Positions 43,440 through 52,028 of a stretch of DNA of 64,000 nt are shown one piece after another. Each line of letters starts with the position of its first letter. The first letter of the stretch is position 1. The position numbers were made by a program, and so were the translations under genes. The DNA comes from Leeuwenhoekiella polynyae (GTDB lineage Bacteria; Bacteroidota; Bacteroidia; Flavobacteriales; Flavobacteriaceae), in NCBI RefSeq assembly GCF_004104075.1, contig NZ_QOVK01000001.1, positions 248,001 through 312,000 of the forward strand. The letters are read 5' to 3'. The notes beneath the pieces were generated by a model. The model searched no databases, was not told the DNA's origin, and saw nothing but the letters and a program-made list of their open reading frames with translations.

Positions 43440-44130
43440 GAAATAGAACAAAAAGTGTTTTTAGGATGTCTTATAATGAAATAGGTTGACGATTTTCGGG
43501 TTACTATTTTGTTTTTATTGAGTAATTCATATCTGTATTTTTCAAACCAAAACAATTGATTTTTTTAGGGCTTGAAGAATAAACTTTTCTTTAATCGCAA
43601 AGTTGAATATTACGATTCAAAGAATAGGTTTGGATTTTTTAAGGCGGTTTGCTCGATGTCAAAATCTCTATTAATGTCAAAAGAGAAAATACTATTTATG
43701 TAATTCATCTATTTTGGTTCGATTTTTCAAACTTATTTCAGTCTTTGAGTTTGTCAAAGTCAAATTGAGTGAACTGTCTCTTTGGTTGAGAAAGTACGTT
43801 TTCTCAAATTGGTTACAACTTATTATATCAATACTAAATATAGAGATATACCCTCAAAAATGATGAGATATCAATACTTTTTGTTTTTATATCCATTTAG
43901 AAAAACAATCCTTACTTACATAACATACAGAATCCTTAAGTAGACACGCCTGCTTAAGGAACCAGATCTCTACCCTATTACAATTTCAGACTCAGGCCGT
44001 CAAACATCCAGATAAAATAGAAGGTAGTGTTCTTCTCTTTTTCAACCCTTATCCCAAAAAAGGGTACCTGATTTTAACCTAATTGAAATACATACTAAAT
44101 TCCAACCGGAAGGGTTAAACGAAGCCTACT
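43440..44130. other. Long AT-rich spacer without a supported gene
   Basis: About 690 bases with stops in all frames. Two inverted repeats are visible: TTGAGAAA/TTTCTCAA at 43786-43807 and TCCTTAAG/CTTAAGGA at 43933-43960. No clear terminator follows the sensor gene. The region may be the scar of genes once next to the sensor. Confidence 0.5.
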
Positions 44131-44194
44131 CCCTCAGTTCAGAATGCTCTCGGGAAGCTCCAAAAGATAATAGCGATAACGACGCTTAGCTGAC
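44131..44194 (-). repeat. 64-bp intergenic repeat, copy A (downstream of a response regulator)
   Basis: Begins CCCTCAGTTCAGAAT and ends AGCTGAC. An ungapped comparison by hand with 49984-50047 gives 44 of 64 identical bases, best at both ends. It lies six bases beyond the stop of the 44201-44902 regulator gene, in the 3' region of that transcript. Confidence 0.5.
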
Positions 44195-44200
44195 TAATTC

Positions 44201-44902
44201 CTAAGTCGGAGACTGCTCACTTTCTGAAAGCATAAAGCCGCGCGTGTGGAGATTCTCAATCTTAAGAGTGGGATCATTATTCAGGTATTTACGCAATCTG
44301 GATATGTATACATTTAAACTTTTACGATTGAAGTAATCATTTTTCCCCCAAATGCTGGTCAGGATTTCTTTGTGACTGCATAATTGACCTTTATGGGTAA
44401 CTAAAAAAAGTAAGAGCTCAAATTCTCTTGTAGTTAGACGGGTGGTATGCCCTTCAAAAACAAGTTCACTATTTAATGTATTTAAGGTGTAACCTCCCAG
44501 CCTTAATTCCTGATCAATAGCAATGCCTTTAGAAGGTTGTTTGATCCTGGCAAGAAGCGTGTTTAAACGCACAACAAGTTCTTCCTCATCTAAAGGTTTT
44601 TTCAAATAATCTACCGCTCCTAATGAAAAACCTTTTAGAACATCAATCTTTAATGAACGGGAAGTAAGAAAAAGAAAAGGGATGGTGCTGTGTTGTAGCT
44701 TTATTTTCTGAGCAAGGTCAAAACCCGAACCATCAGGAAGCATCACATCAAGTACGATTAAATCGTACGAATACTGTTTTAAATTTTTGAGTGCATCTGC
44801 AGTTGTTTTTGCCAGTGTGATATCAAAACCCTTTAGGGTAAGGTATTCCTGAAGCAAATAGCCTAGAGAGGTATCATCTTCTACCAGTAAAATTTTATTC
44901 AT
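44201..44902 (-). CDS. OmpR-family response regulator (kinase partner broken)
   Basis: 233 residues. Receiver domain with acidic pocket EDD near residues 8-10, phospho-acceptor Asp in IVLDVMLPDGSG (near 55), the Thr/Ser and Lys switch residues (FLTSR, KKPLDEE), then an OmpR/PhoB winged helix (LTTREFELLLFLVTHKG and SLNVYISRLRKYL). It is intact. The histidine kinase gene upstream on the same strand (44929-46198) is a pseudogene, so the protein is an orphan unless another kinase phosphorylates it. Likely former targets are the outer-membrane/haloperoxidase genes encoded in the opposite direction. Confidence 0.94.
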   Translation of the reverse strand: MNKILLVEDDTSLGYLLQEYLTLKGFDITLAKTTADALKNLKQYSYDLIVLDVMLPDGSGFDLAQKIKLQHSTIPFLFLTSRSLKIDVLKGFSLGAVDYLKKPLDEEELVVRLNTLLARIKQPSKGIAIDQELRLGGYTLNTLNSELVFEGHTTRLTTREFELLLFLVTHKGQLCSHKEILTSIWGKNDYFNRKSLNVYISRLRKYLNNDPTLKIENLHTRGFMLSESEQSPT

Positions 44903-44928
44903 TACTAAAAATGTTTTAATAATTTAAA

Positions 44929-46198
44929 CTAAAGCGTAAAGTGTGTTCCCTGGTCCGGTTTACTTGTAACTTCAATTTTAACGCTGTGAAGCTTCATAAT
45001 TTGATTTACATAAGAAAGCTCCAATCCATATCCGCTTATCGTATGCGAATCATCCTTCGTTACGCGATAGTACTTTTTAAATATTTTTTAACTCCTTTTT
45101 AGAAATGCCTATTCCATTATCCTATTACTAACCTTAGTTTCCCTTCTATCTTCTCAGCCTTTAAAACTATTACCTATTTTTTGCATACTTACAGGCATTG
45201 TCCAATATAGTGCGTAGTGCCACTTTCTAAATGCCTGAAGCTCCCCTGATAAGATAAGATCCCTCTTCTAAATTAAAGTTAAATTTTAAAAGCCCCTGTT
45301 GTTCAAAAAAAATATAGTCTTATAATTTTTTCAAGAACAGGTCTTAAATCCATTTCTTTGAGCTGTACACTTTTTTTTACCGCTTTCAGGCTGGCTAAAT
45401 CAAGTACTTTATTGATATGAAGCAGTACAGTAGCCTATCACTTTCCCTTTTAATCAATTGCAAAACTGTATGTTCACTGACTTGTAAACGTTCTTCAAGA
45501 ATTTTGGCAGCTAGCTTTATCAAAAAAACTGGAGTTTTAAGTTCGTGAGTCAGGTTGTTTATAGAATTATTGGTAGTGGTAATTAGCTTGCCTTGCCTAT
45601 AATACGATCTGAGACTTTAGATCACTGCTAGTATGATTACCAGAACAAATGTAAATCCGGGAATGGTAAGACCATTTAGCTGACTCAGGAAATAGGAATT
45701 TACATTATGAAAAGCGAGTTGCAAAATAAGTTCTTTCTCAGTGCTACTCTCCAGGTAACCTTTTATAGGAAACGTGTAAAAAAAAGTATTATCGCCTGTA
45801 GTAGCTACATCAGCAGATGTTAGATACGTGATCGAACCTCTAAATTTTACAACAAAGGAAAAAGCAGTATTGATACCTTCGTTTTGCAATTGATATTTTA
45901 AATAATCATTGAGATAATAGGTGTTCAATTTTTGGAGGCTGTCCCAATCAATACCTAACTCATCTGTAGTATTTAGTATACTTCTATTGAGCGAATAGAT
46001 CTATGCATTGAACTCTGACAAATCTTCCTGAACACGGGACTTCACTTTATCCTTTTTAGTGGAAAATTGCGAATTAGCCAATACGAGAACCACCTGCAAA
46101 TACTGATATTGTACAATCAATAAGCCAGTCACCGCTGTTATAAATAACACGAGATATAGCCACTTCTTCTTAACCATGACTTCAAATAAATGAAACAT
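44929..46198 (-). pseudogene. Sensor histidine kinase, multiply disrupted
   Basis: Fragments in order on the minus strand: N-terminal membrane helix (MVKKKWLYLVLFITAVTGLL), an extracytoplasmic part broken by TAG after SEFNA at about 46001, a second stretch ending in a helix and TAA at 45617, then the H-box LTHELKTP, a phosphoacceptor helix with an insertion near 45430, an N-box TILDNACKYA and a G-box GYGLELSYVNQIMKLH before the natural stop TAG at 44929-44931. At least two in-frame stops and two frameshifts are present. The order of parts shows a once complete kinase of roughly 420 residues paired with the downstream regulator. Confidence 0.88.
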
Positions 46199-46372
46199 TG
46201 AATAGACTTTAAGGTTTTATTAGGATTATTAATCTTTCATTAATCTTTTTATCTTTTGATTGAACACCTGATAATTGCCCGTGTATTACATTCGTAATCA
46301 ATACAGAAGAGTTTCCTTAAGCCTTGTATTAAATAAAAGGGGGAATAACAATTCAATAATAACCATAGGTAC

Positions 46373-47359
46373 ATGACCCATTATAGAGCTAGTAGTAACA
46401 CGATATGCAGGATTGTGCAGATTGCATTGTTTTTAAACTTAATACTTATACCATTTAGCTTTTATGCACAAACACCCAGTGATGGTCTGATGATGCCTGC
46501 CAAAGAGGCTTGTATTTTAGTGAATTTTCAGAATGGGAGTTTTGATCAATATTGGGAAGGTAGCCGGTTAAGAACAAACGAAACTATTGCCACAGTAACC
46601 CGGCAGACTTTGAATCCCATGATAGCGGTGGGTATACTATCAGGTTTAAACGTCTATATTGGTTTGCCATATGTACAAACATCTTCTTCAGTTCCCAATG
46701 GAGGTAGATTTGCCGGTGCCGAAGGTTTTCAAGACCTGAACATAGCGCTCAAATATCGGTTTCTGAAACGAAACATAGGTCAGGATCAACTGTCACTTTT
46801 TAGCACTGCCAGTTTCTCTACCCCTTTTACTAACTACCTCTCAGACTATATGCCCTACAGCCTTGGCCTGGGAACACCACAGTTTGCGCTACGAGGAATT
46901 CTATTTTATGAACTTAAGTCAGGATTTTATCTTAGGGGAATGGGAGCTCACTTATGGCGCGGATATACAAAAGCAGAACGTGATTACTATTATAACAACG
47001 GCAGCTATTACACAGCCTGGATGGATGTTCCCAATGCCTGGGATGCAGAAGTAGCATTTGGAAAATGGTTTTTTGATACCACTTTGAGACTCGAGTTCAA
47101 TTATAATGTTCTCAGGTCAACTAGCGGTGATGATACACGAGCTTACAATGCTGCACAACCTACCAATAAAGTAAATCGAGATCAGGTAGGTGTCACTTTA
47201 CAGTATTATACATCCTTCCTGAAAGGGCTGGGAGCTGTAGCCAACTATAGCCAAGTGGTTGATGGCAGAAACACCGGGAAGTTTGCAAATCTAAGTCTGG
47301 GACTTACGTATCAATTCAACTTTTTAGAAAAATCCAATCCTATTACAGATGTTAACTAG
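46373..47359 (+). CDS. Outer-membrane beta-barrel protein linked to the haloperoxidase gene
   Basis: 328 residues. A long signal peptide (about 1-33, cleaved after SFYAQ) precedes repeated amphipathic strands with aromatic girdles (GLNVYIGLPYVQT, LNIALKYRFLKR, GFYLRGMGAHLWRGY, RLEFNYNVLRS, VGVTLQYYTSFL) and a final strand LSLGLTYQFNFLEK. I infer a 12-14 strand barrel of the type used as outer-membrane channels for small hydrophobic molecules; the substrate is unknown. Its last 11 bases overlap the start of the haloperoxidase gene, so the two are translationally coupled. Confidence 0.8.
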   Translation: MTHYRASSNTICRIVQIALFLNLILIPFSFYAQTPSDGLMMPAKEACILVNFQNGSFDQYWEGSRLRTNETIATVTRQTLNPMIAVGILSGLNVYIGLPYVQTSSSVPNGGRFAGAEGFQDLNIALKYRFLKRNIGQDQLSLFSTASFSTPFTNYLSDYMPYSLGLGTPQFALRGILFYELKSGFYLRGMGAHLWRGYTKAERDYYYNNGSYYTAWMDVPNAWDAEVAFGKWFFDTTLRLEFNYNVLRSTSGDDTRAYNAAQPTNKVNRDQVGVTLQYYTSFLKGLGAVANYSQVVDGRNTGKFANLSLGLTYQFNFLEKSNPITDVN

Positions 47360-48893
47360 AATACCTTTTAAATTAACAATAATTCTGGGAGTTCTCCTAC
47401 TGGTATCTTGCGAGAAAGATCTTCCTACCTATTTAGAGTTTCAAACCTACTCCTATTCGGGTATCGATGAAAATGGTGGGACTTGGAAACCCATCCTTAT
47501 AGATCAGCCTGAAAATGTAGAAATTGATATAGCTGCTAACAGCAGCGATGCATCCTATCAGACCGAGCTAGCAGATTTAAAGGAAAATATGTCTAAAATG
47601 ACAGCGGCAGATGAAGAGGCTATTCAATACTGGGGAAACAATCCGGTTATACGTTGGAATGAAATTGCGTTAGAACTTATAGCTAAATATAACCTGATAC
47701 CGGGACCTAATGATGATGGGAGTTATACCCTACCATCCCCCGGTGAGCCAGATGGTCCGCCGGCATTTCCGTTTGCACATCCTCCCTATGCGAGTAGAGC
47801 GCTGGCTTATCTTTCGGTAGCACAGTTTGACGCTTTGATTACAGCCTGGCATTATAAATATACATACAACCGCAAGTCTCCCTATCAGCAAGACGCATCA
47901 ATACCCTACGCCTATGAACCCACGACTATACCTTCTTACCCTTCAGAAGGAGCTGTATTGGCACGGGTTTCCCGAAAAATACTGACTGCGATGTTTCCTC
48001 TTGAAGCTGATCATCTTCTTGAACTCGAAGCAGCTCATTTAAAAAGTCTTTCTCAAACTGGCGGATATGTGAACAGTGATCTTACTGCAGGTTTAAGCAT
48101 TGGTGATCAAATTGCCGAAGCCGCTCTCAGGCGGGCTGCAACTGATGGTATGAAAAAGGCACAAACCTCCAAAGCTGTTTCAGATTCCATCAAACTAGCC
48201 GCCTTCAACCGCTTTGGATGGCAATGGGATAATCTGGAATTACCCGCCCGTCCGGTAGGTCTTACCCCTTTATTTGGACAGGTCAAAATGTGGAATGTCG
48301 AACGTGTTGAAGATACCCGCCCGGTTGCTCCTCCGGCAATAGGTTCGGAATTATATCTGAAAGATGTTAAAATCCTGAAAGATCATGCCAGGAATATGAC
48401 AGAAGAAAAGCGAAGGATTGCCAATTTCTGGCAGGATGGCCTGGGAACCTATACTCCACCGGGACACTGGAACCGGTTTGCCAATGAATTCATCGTCAAA
48501 TATAAAATGAACCCCTTGCGATCTGCACGAACCCTGGCCTATCTCAACATGGCTATTATGGATGCCGGCATCAGTTGTTGGGACGCCAAGTACTACTATC
48601 ATTATCCCAGGCCTATACAAACAATTGCGGGCTTTAAGACCATTGCAGGTACTCCTAATTTTCCGAGTTATACATCGGGGCATAGTGTTTTTTCTGCAGC
48701 CGGAGCCGAAGTTTTAGCGTATATATTTCCAGAGGAAGCCTCTTTAGTAAAAGGTTGGGCAGAAGAAGCTGCTATATCCCGAGTTTATGGAGGTATTCAC
48801 TGGACCTTTGATGCTGAGGTTGGTACCACTCAAGGTATTGAAGTGGCTAAATATACGCTTTATCGAGCAGCTGCAGATGGTGCAGAAAGATAA
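47349..48893 (+). CDS. Vanadium-dependent haloperoxidase / PAP2-type lipoprotein
   Basis: 514 residues with lipoprotein signal (LTIILGVLLLVSCEK). The vanadate/phosphate-binding motifs are complete: K414-x6-R421-P, PSYTSGH with His445, and SR478-x5-H484-x3-D488. This is the haloperoxidase pattern; the same fold also houses acid phosphatases, and which activity applies cannot be read directly. The 500-residue helical length and extra N-terminal helices favour the haloperoxidase-like branch. Being secreted and lipid-anchored, it would act in the periplasm or at the surface. It is translationally coupled to the barrel protein. Confidence 0.88.
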   Translation: MLTRIPFKLTIILGVLLLVSCEKDLPTYLEFQTYSYSGIDENGGTWKPILIDQPENVEIDIAANSSDASYQTELADLKENMSKMTAADEEAIQYWGNNPVIRWNEIALELIAKYNLIPGPNDDGSYTLPSPGEPDGPPAFPFAHPPYASRALAYLSVAQFDALITAWHYKYTYNRKSPYQQDASIPYAYEPTTIPSYPSEGAVLARVSRKILTAMFPLEADHLLELEAAHLKSLSQTGGYVNSDLTAGLSIGDQIAEAALRRAATDGMKKAQTSKAVSDSIKLAAFNRFGWQWDNLELPARPVGLTPLFGQVKMWNVERVEDTRPVAPPAIGSELYLKDVKILKDHARNMTEEKRRIANFWQDGLGTYTPPGHWNRFANEFIVKYKMNPLRSARTLAYLNMAIMDAGISCWDAKYYYHYPRPIQTIAGFKTIAGTPNFPSYTSGHSVFSAAGAEVLAYIFPEEASLVKGWAEEAAISRVYGGIHWTFDAEVGTTQGIEVAKYTLYRAAADGAER

Positions 48894-48919
48894 GTATCCA
48901 AAAATAAAATTTATATCAG

Positions 48920-48942
48920 GTAGGCTTATATATGTAGCCTAC
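48920..48942 (+). terminator. Weak hairpin after the haloperoxidase gene
   Basis: GTAGGCT (48920-48926) pairs with AGCCTAC (48936-48942). No U tract follows, so termination is uncertain. Confidence 0.35.
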
Positions 48943-49143
48943 AACCTCAAAAAACACCTTAAATTCACTCAAAAAGGATAAAAATCGGAGCAGGAGTGTT
49001 TGGCTTATTAATATGGAACTCAAAACAGCCTTAAAGCACGTTTCTTCATACATTTTTCAGACAACTACTTGAAAGAATAGTCGATACTAATTGTTGCTGT
49101 CAATAATAAACCTATAATTATTACCGTTCTGAAATCTATTTTG

Positions 49144-49674
49144 TCATAGTTTTTGTTCTAGCTTTTTTAAGATTTCCAATTGCGCTGCCTGACTTTCAAA
49201 TAAGGATTGTATTTGTTCTTCTAAGATTAAGTCAATTTTTTGATTCAATGCATTTATTTCCAATTCAGCCTTTAGATTAATAAGATAATCATTCTCACTG
49301 CGTTTTCTGTCTTTTTCTTCTTGCCGATTTTGACTCATCATAATAATGGGTGCTTGTAATGCCGCAATACAAGAAAGAATGAGGTTCATTAATATGAAAG
49401 GATACGGGTCAAAATTGTCCTTTATTGGTGTTAAAGTGTTAAACAGTATCCAAACGACTAGTATTATAAAGAATGAGATAATAAATGCCCAACTGCCTCC
49501 AAATTTTGCAACCTTATCAGATATACTTTGCCCTTTAGTGAGTAGTTCTTTGGGTGGGTTTAAAAGGTTGTTCGTTATTAAATTTTCATCTTCAATTGCT
49601 TTTTTAACTATTTCCTGAAGCTTCTTGACTTGAATAGATTTTGCATTCAGTAAATTATCTAAATCCTTATCCAT
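49144..49674 (-). CDS. DUF1003 family membrane protein
   Basis: 176 residues. Two membrane helices (about 63-82, WAFIISFFIILVVWILFNT, and 93-112) with the DUF1003 pattern PFILMNLILSCIAALQAPIIMMSQNRQ, then a long charged coiled coil (ERKRSENDYLINLKAELEI-type) to the end. The family is common, with no firm function; some members are annotated as cyclic-nucleotide-linked. It is a single gene converging on the haloperoxidase gene. Confidence 0.92.
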   Translation of the reverse strand: MDKDLDNLLNAKSIQVKKLQEIVKKAIEDENLITNNLLNPPKELLTKGQSISDKVAKFGGSWAFIISFFIILVVWILFNTLTPIKDNFDPYPFILMNLILSCIAALQAPIIMMSQNRQEEKDRKRSENDYLINLKAELEINALNQKIDLILEEQIQSLFESQAAQLEILKKLEQKL

Positions 49675-49983
49675 ATTTTGCTTTTTTAATTATGTCTGAA
49701 CTCTTTTTAAATGCACCTGTGCAACGATAACCTTAATTTTGATTTTAATCAAATCAAAAAGAACCAAAGAGATAATTAAGTTTAAATTATACGTTGAAGC
49801 TTACATTACGACTTCATGAAAATTGGTAATCCCCGCTCTTTTCTACTTTAGGTTTTGATCAGATCCTGGTTAGCAATAATACGTTTTAAAGATTCATTTA
49901 ATTCCACTTTACTGCATACGCTTAACTCGACCACCAAGTTAAATGAAAATCTTTTAAGAGTATGTCATTTATACCCGCACGAT
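49675..49983. other. Spacer without a supported gene
   Basis: About 310 AT-rich bases between the DUF1003 start and the repeat copy B. No convincing frame or structured RNA was seen. Confidence 0.5.
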
Positions 49984-50047
49984 CCCTCGGTTCAGAATAC
50001 CCGTAAAGAGCTCTAAAAAACAGGAGCGCTAGCGACTTAGAGCTGAC
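49984..50047 (-). repeat. 64-bp intergenic repeat, copy B (downstream of a response regulator)
   Basis: Begins CCCTCGGTTCAGAAT and ends AGCTGAC, the same length as copy A at 44131-44194. It lies 45 bases past the stop of the receiver-only regulator gene, again downstream of a minus-strand response regulator. Confidence 0.5.
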
Positions 50048-50092
50048 CTTGCGATTTACGGTTTTGCGCAGCATTTGAGTGATCGTTATCAA

Positions 50093-50476
50093 TTAATGAA
50101 AAATCTTATCCAGAATTAATTTAAGCTCATTAAATCGTATAGGTTTTTCAAGGTACGCATCGATAAGATTATCGTATTTCAAATGATTCTCTTCAGAAGC
50201 TTGATTTGCGCTAACCACAACAATTGGCGTTCGGCTTTGGATCTCCAAAGTTCTTATGTGCTGAATAACCTCAAAACCGTTCATATCAGGAAGCTTAATG
50301 TCCATAAATATAAGATCTGGTTTTAATGATTTAAAACTTTCCAATGCATCATAGCCATTTTCAGCTTCAAGCATAGTACAGTCTGAGACTATTTTGTTTA
50401 CAATAGTAGTTATTAAAAACCTATTTAGCGGATTGTCATCAACAGTAAGAATAGATCGTAGTTTATCTGAAATCAT
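50093..50476 (-). CDS. Receiver-only response regulator of the exopolysaccharide operon
   Basis: 127 residues: a single CheY-like receiver with no output domain. Acidic pocket DD near residues 17-18 (LTVDDNPLN), phospho-acceptor Asp in IFMDIKLPDMNG (near 58), Ser switch in VVVSANQA and Lys in EKPIRFNELK. Its first 14 bases overlap the end of the polytopic membrane-protein gene, so it is translated with the synthase genes. I infer that it receives phosphate from the kinase encoded at the head of the operon and acts by direct protein contact, for example on the synthase. Confidence 0.9.
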   Translation of the reverse strand: MISDKLRSILTVDDNPLNRFLITTIVNKIVSDCTMLEAENGYDALESFKSLKPDLIFMDIKLPDMNGFEVIQHIRTLEIQSRTPIVVVSANQASEENHLKYDNLIDAYLEKPIRFNELKLILDKIFH

Positions 50477-52028
50477 AGGTTTTATCTTGGGTCTTTAAGA
50501 TGCTGAAAACTTCATTCTGATATATAACAGGAAAAGATTTGAGGTCTTTATAAAATGTATTTCTTGAGCCTTTTTCTATTTCAAAAATATAAATATCATT
50601 AATAATCAGTATGTAATCTGCATGAACAACGGGTACTTGTAATGCCATATAAAAATCATTATCAAACTGATCAACGTATTGTACCTCTTTTCTAGTTAAT
50701 GCGCTCACCGGATAGGTTAATGAATTGTCGGTCAAAATTTTAGAGCCTTGCGGAATATTTTCCTTAATGTATTGAGCTGTCTCGGTAACATCTTCGGTAT
50801 TCAAAGGTGCCTCTTGTTTTAGGAATGACAACATATTTTGTTCTCGGGGATTCTCAGAATTTTCTAAATAATAATACTCGCTGGTCAGGCATAAACACAA
50901 CAAAGCAAAGCTTGTCAAATACACCACCCTATTGGACCTAAAAAACTGTATCATAGGTGTTTGCAAGAGATGAATAAAACCCGCTATTCCTGCAGCATTT
51001 ATAATGGTCAAGTCTTCAAGAGGAAGTCTTTGCAGCGGGTTGGAGTTCAATTTGTAAATAATCCATACCGGAACCAGAAACAAGATCAATTGAAACAACA
51101 ATTTCTTTCTACCTACTAAAAATGAAAGCATAAACGGGGCCGATAAAAGAAAAGAGGAAGTAATGGTATATTTCCAAGAGTCAAAAATTAATAAGTCATC
51201 CGGATCGAGCTGGTAAAAAACAAAACTCAGCTCAGGTTGATTATTCCAAGATGTGGTTTTCGCATCAGCAAAAAACATAAAATCTCCCGTAAACCAGTAA
51301 TTGATTATTAGGAAAAAACCAAAACCCATTAAAGGCGTAAAGAGAATAACTAAAAGTGTGGATAAAGATTTATTTAAAAGTTCGCGAGCAGAAAATCTGT
51401 TTTGAGTTAGTTCTTTAAATATACCAATATATGATTTTTGAATATCTGTAAAGTTAAAAAGGCTGAATAAAAATATAATCGGAACAATAAAGATAAGAAT
51501 CCACAAAAACGTATAATCCAACAAGGCAAAAAGCGTCAAACTGAGACTAATCATCACAAAATTATACGAAGTGTAATCCCGAGTATAACGAAATAAAAAA
51601 TTAAAGAACACGTAATAAAGAATCAGGAACAAGTATAGCGAGGTACCCGAAATAGCAATCGAAAGAATAACCGGACTGGTTAAAAAGTAGATACTTACCA
51701 AAACAGAAACCGTTTTCATTCTTTGCTGAAATAACTCTACTATGATATGTGCAGCAAAAAAACCCATTATTAAACCCGAAGTGATAAGCGGCGCCCACAA
51801 CGGATTGATAAGTGACGCAGGTATATTAAGGAGCTGGGTTAATGCCGGATAAGTAAAATAAAAAAGCTCAAGCGTTTTTACATCACTTGTAAACAGCAGT
51901 TGCAGGCGATCACTAAGGAATAAAGGCTCTAGAAATGTAAACCCCAGAGATTGCTGATAAAAGCCCATCCCGATATAGTAAGCAGAAATGAGCAGTCCAA
52001 TTAATAGAACGGAATATATCTTTTTCAT
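50463..52028 (-). CDS. Polytopic GT-C-like membrane protein of the exopolysaccharide operon
   Basis: 521 residues with about 11 hydrophobic segments up to residue 395 and a C-terminal soluble domain (about 405-521: YIKENIPQGSKILTDNSLTY, then a strand-rich part). The layout, loops with acidic residues after the first helices followed by many helices and a periplasmic domain, resembles GT39/ArnT-like glycosyltransferases, but I see no certain catalytic signature. It could be a second sugar transferase, a flippase-like partner or a modifier of the polymer. The start codon overlaps the synthase stop (ATGA-type, 52025-52028). Confidence 0.6.
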   Translation of the reverse strand: MKKIYSVLLIGLLISAYYIGMGFYQQSLGFTFLEPLFLSDRLQLLFTSDVKTLELFYFTYPALTQLLNIPASLINPLWAPLITSGLIMGFFAAHIIVELFQQRMKTVSVLVSIYFLTSPVILSIAISGTSLYLFLILYYVFFNFLFRYTRDYTSYNFVMISLSLTLFALLDYTFLWILIFIVPIIFLFSLFNFTDIQKSYIGIFKELTQNRFSARELLNKSLSTLLVILFTPLMGFGFFLIINYWFTGDFMFFADAKTTSWNNQPELSFVFYQLDPDDLLIFDSWKYTITSSFLLSAPFMLSFLVGRKKLLFQLILFLVPVWIIYKLNSNPLQRLPLEDLTIINAAGIAGFIHLLQTPMIQFFRSNRVVYLTSFALLCLCLTSEYYYLENSENPREQNMLSFLKQEAPLNTEDVTETAQYIKENIPQGSKILTDNSLTYPVSALTRKEVQYVDQFDNDFYMALQVPVVHADYILIINDIYIFEIEKGSRNTFYKDLKSFPVIYQNEVFSILKTQDKTYDFR

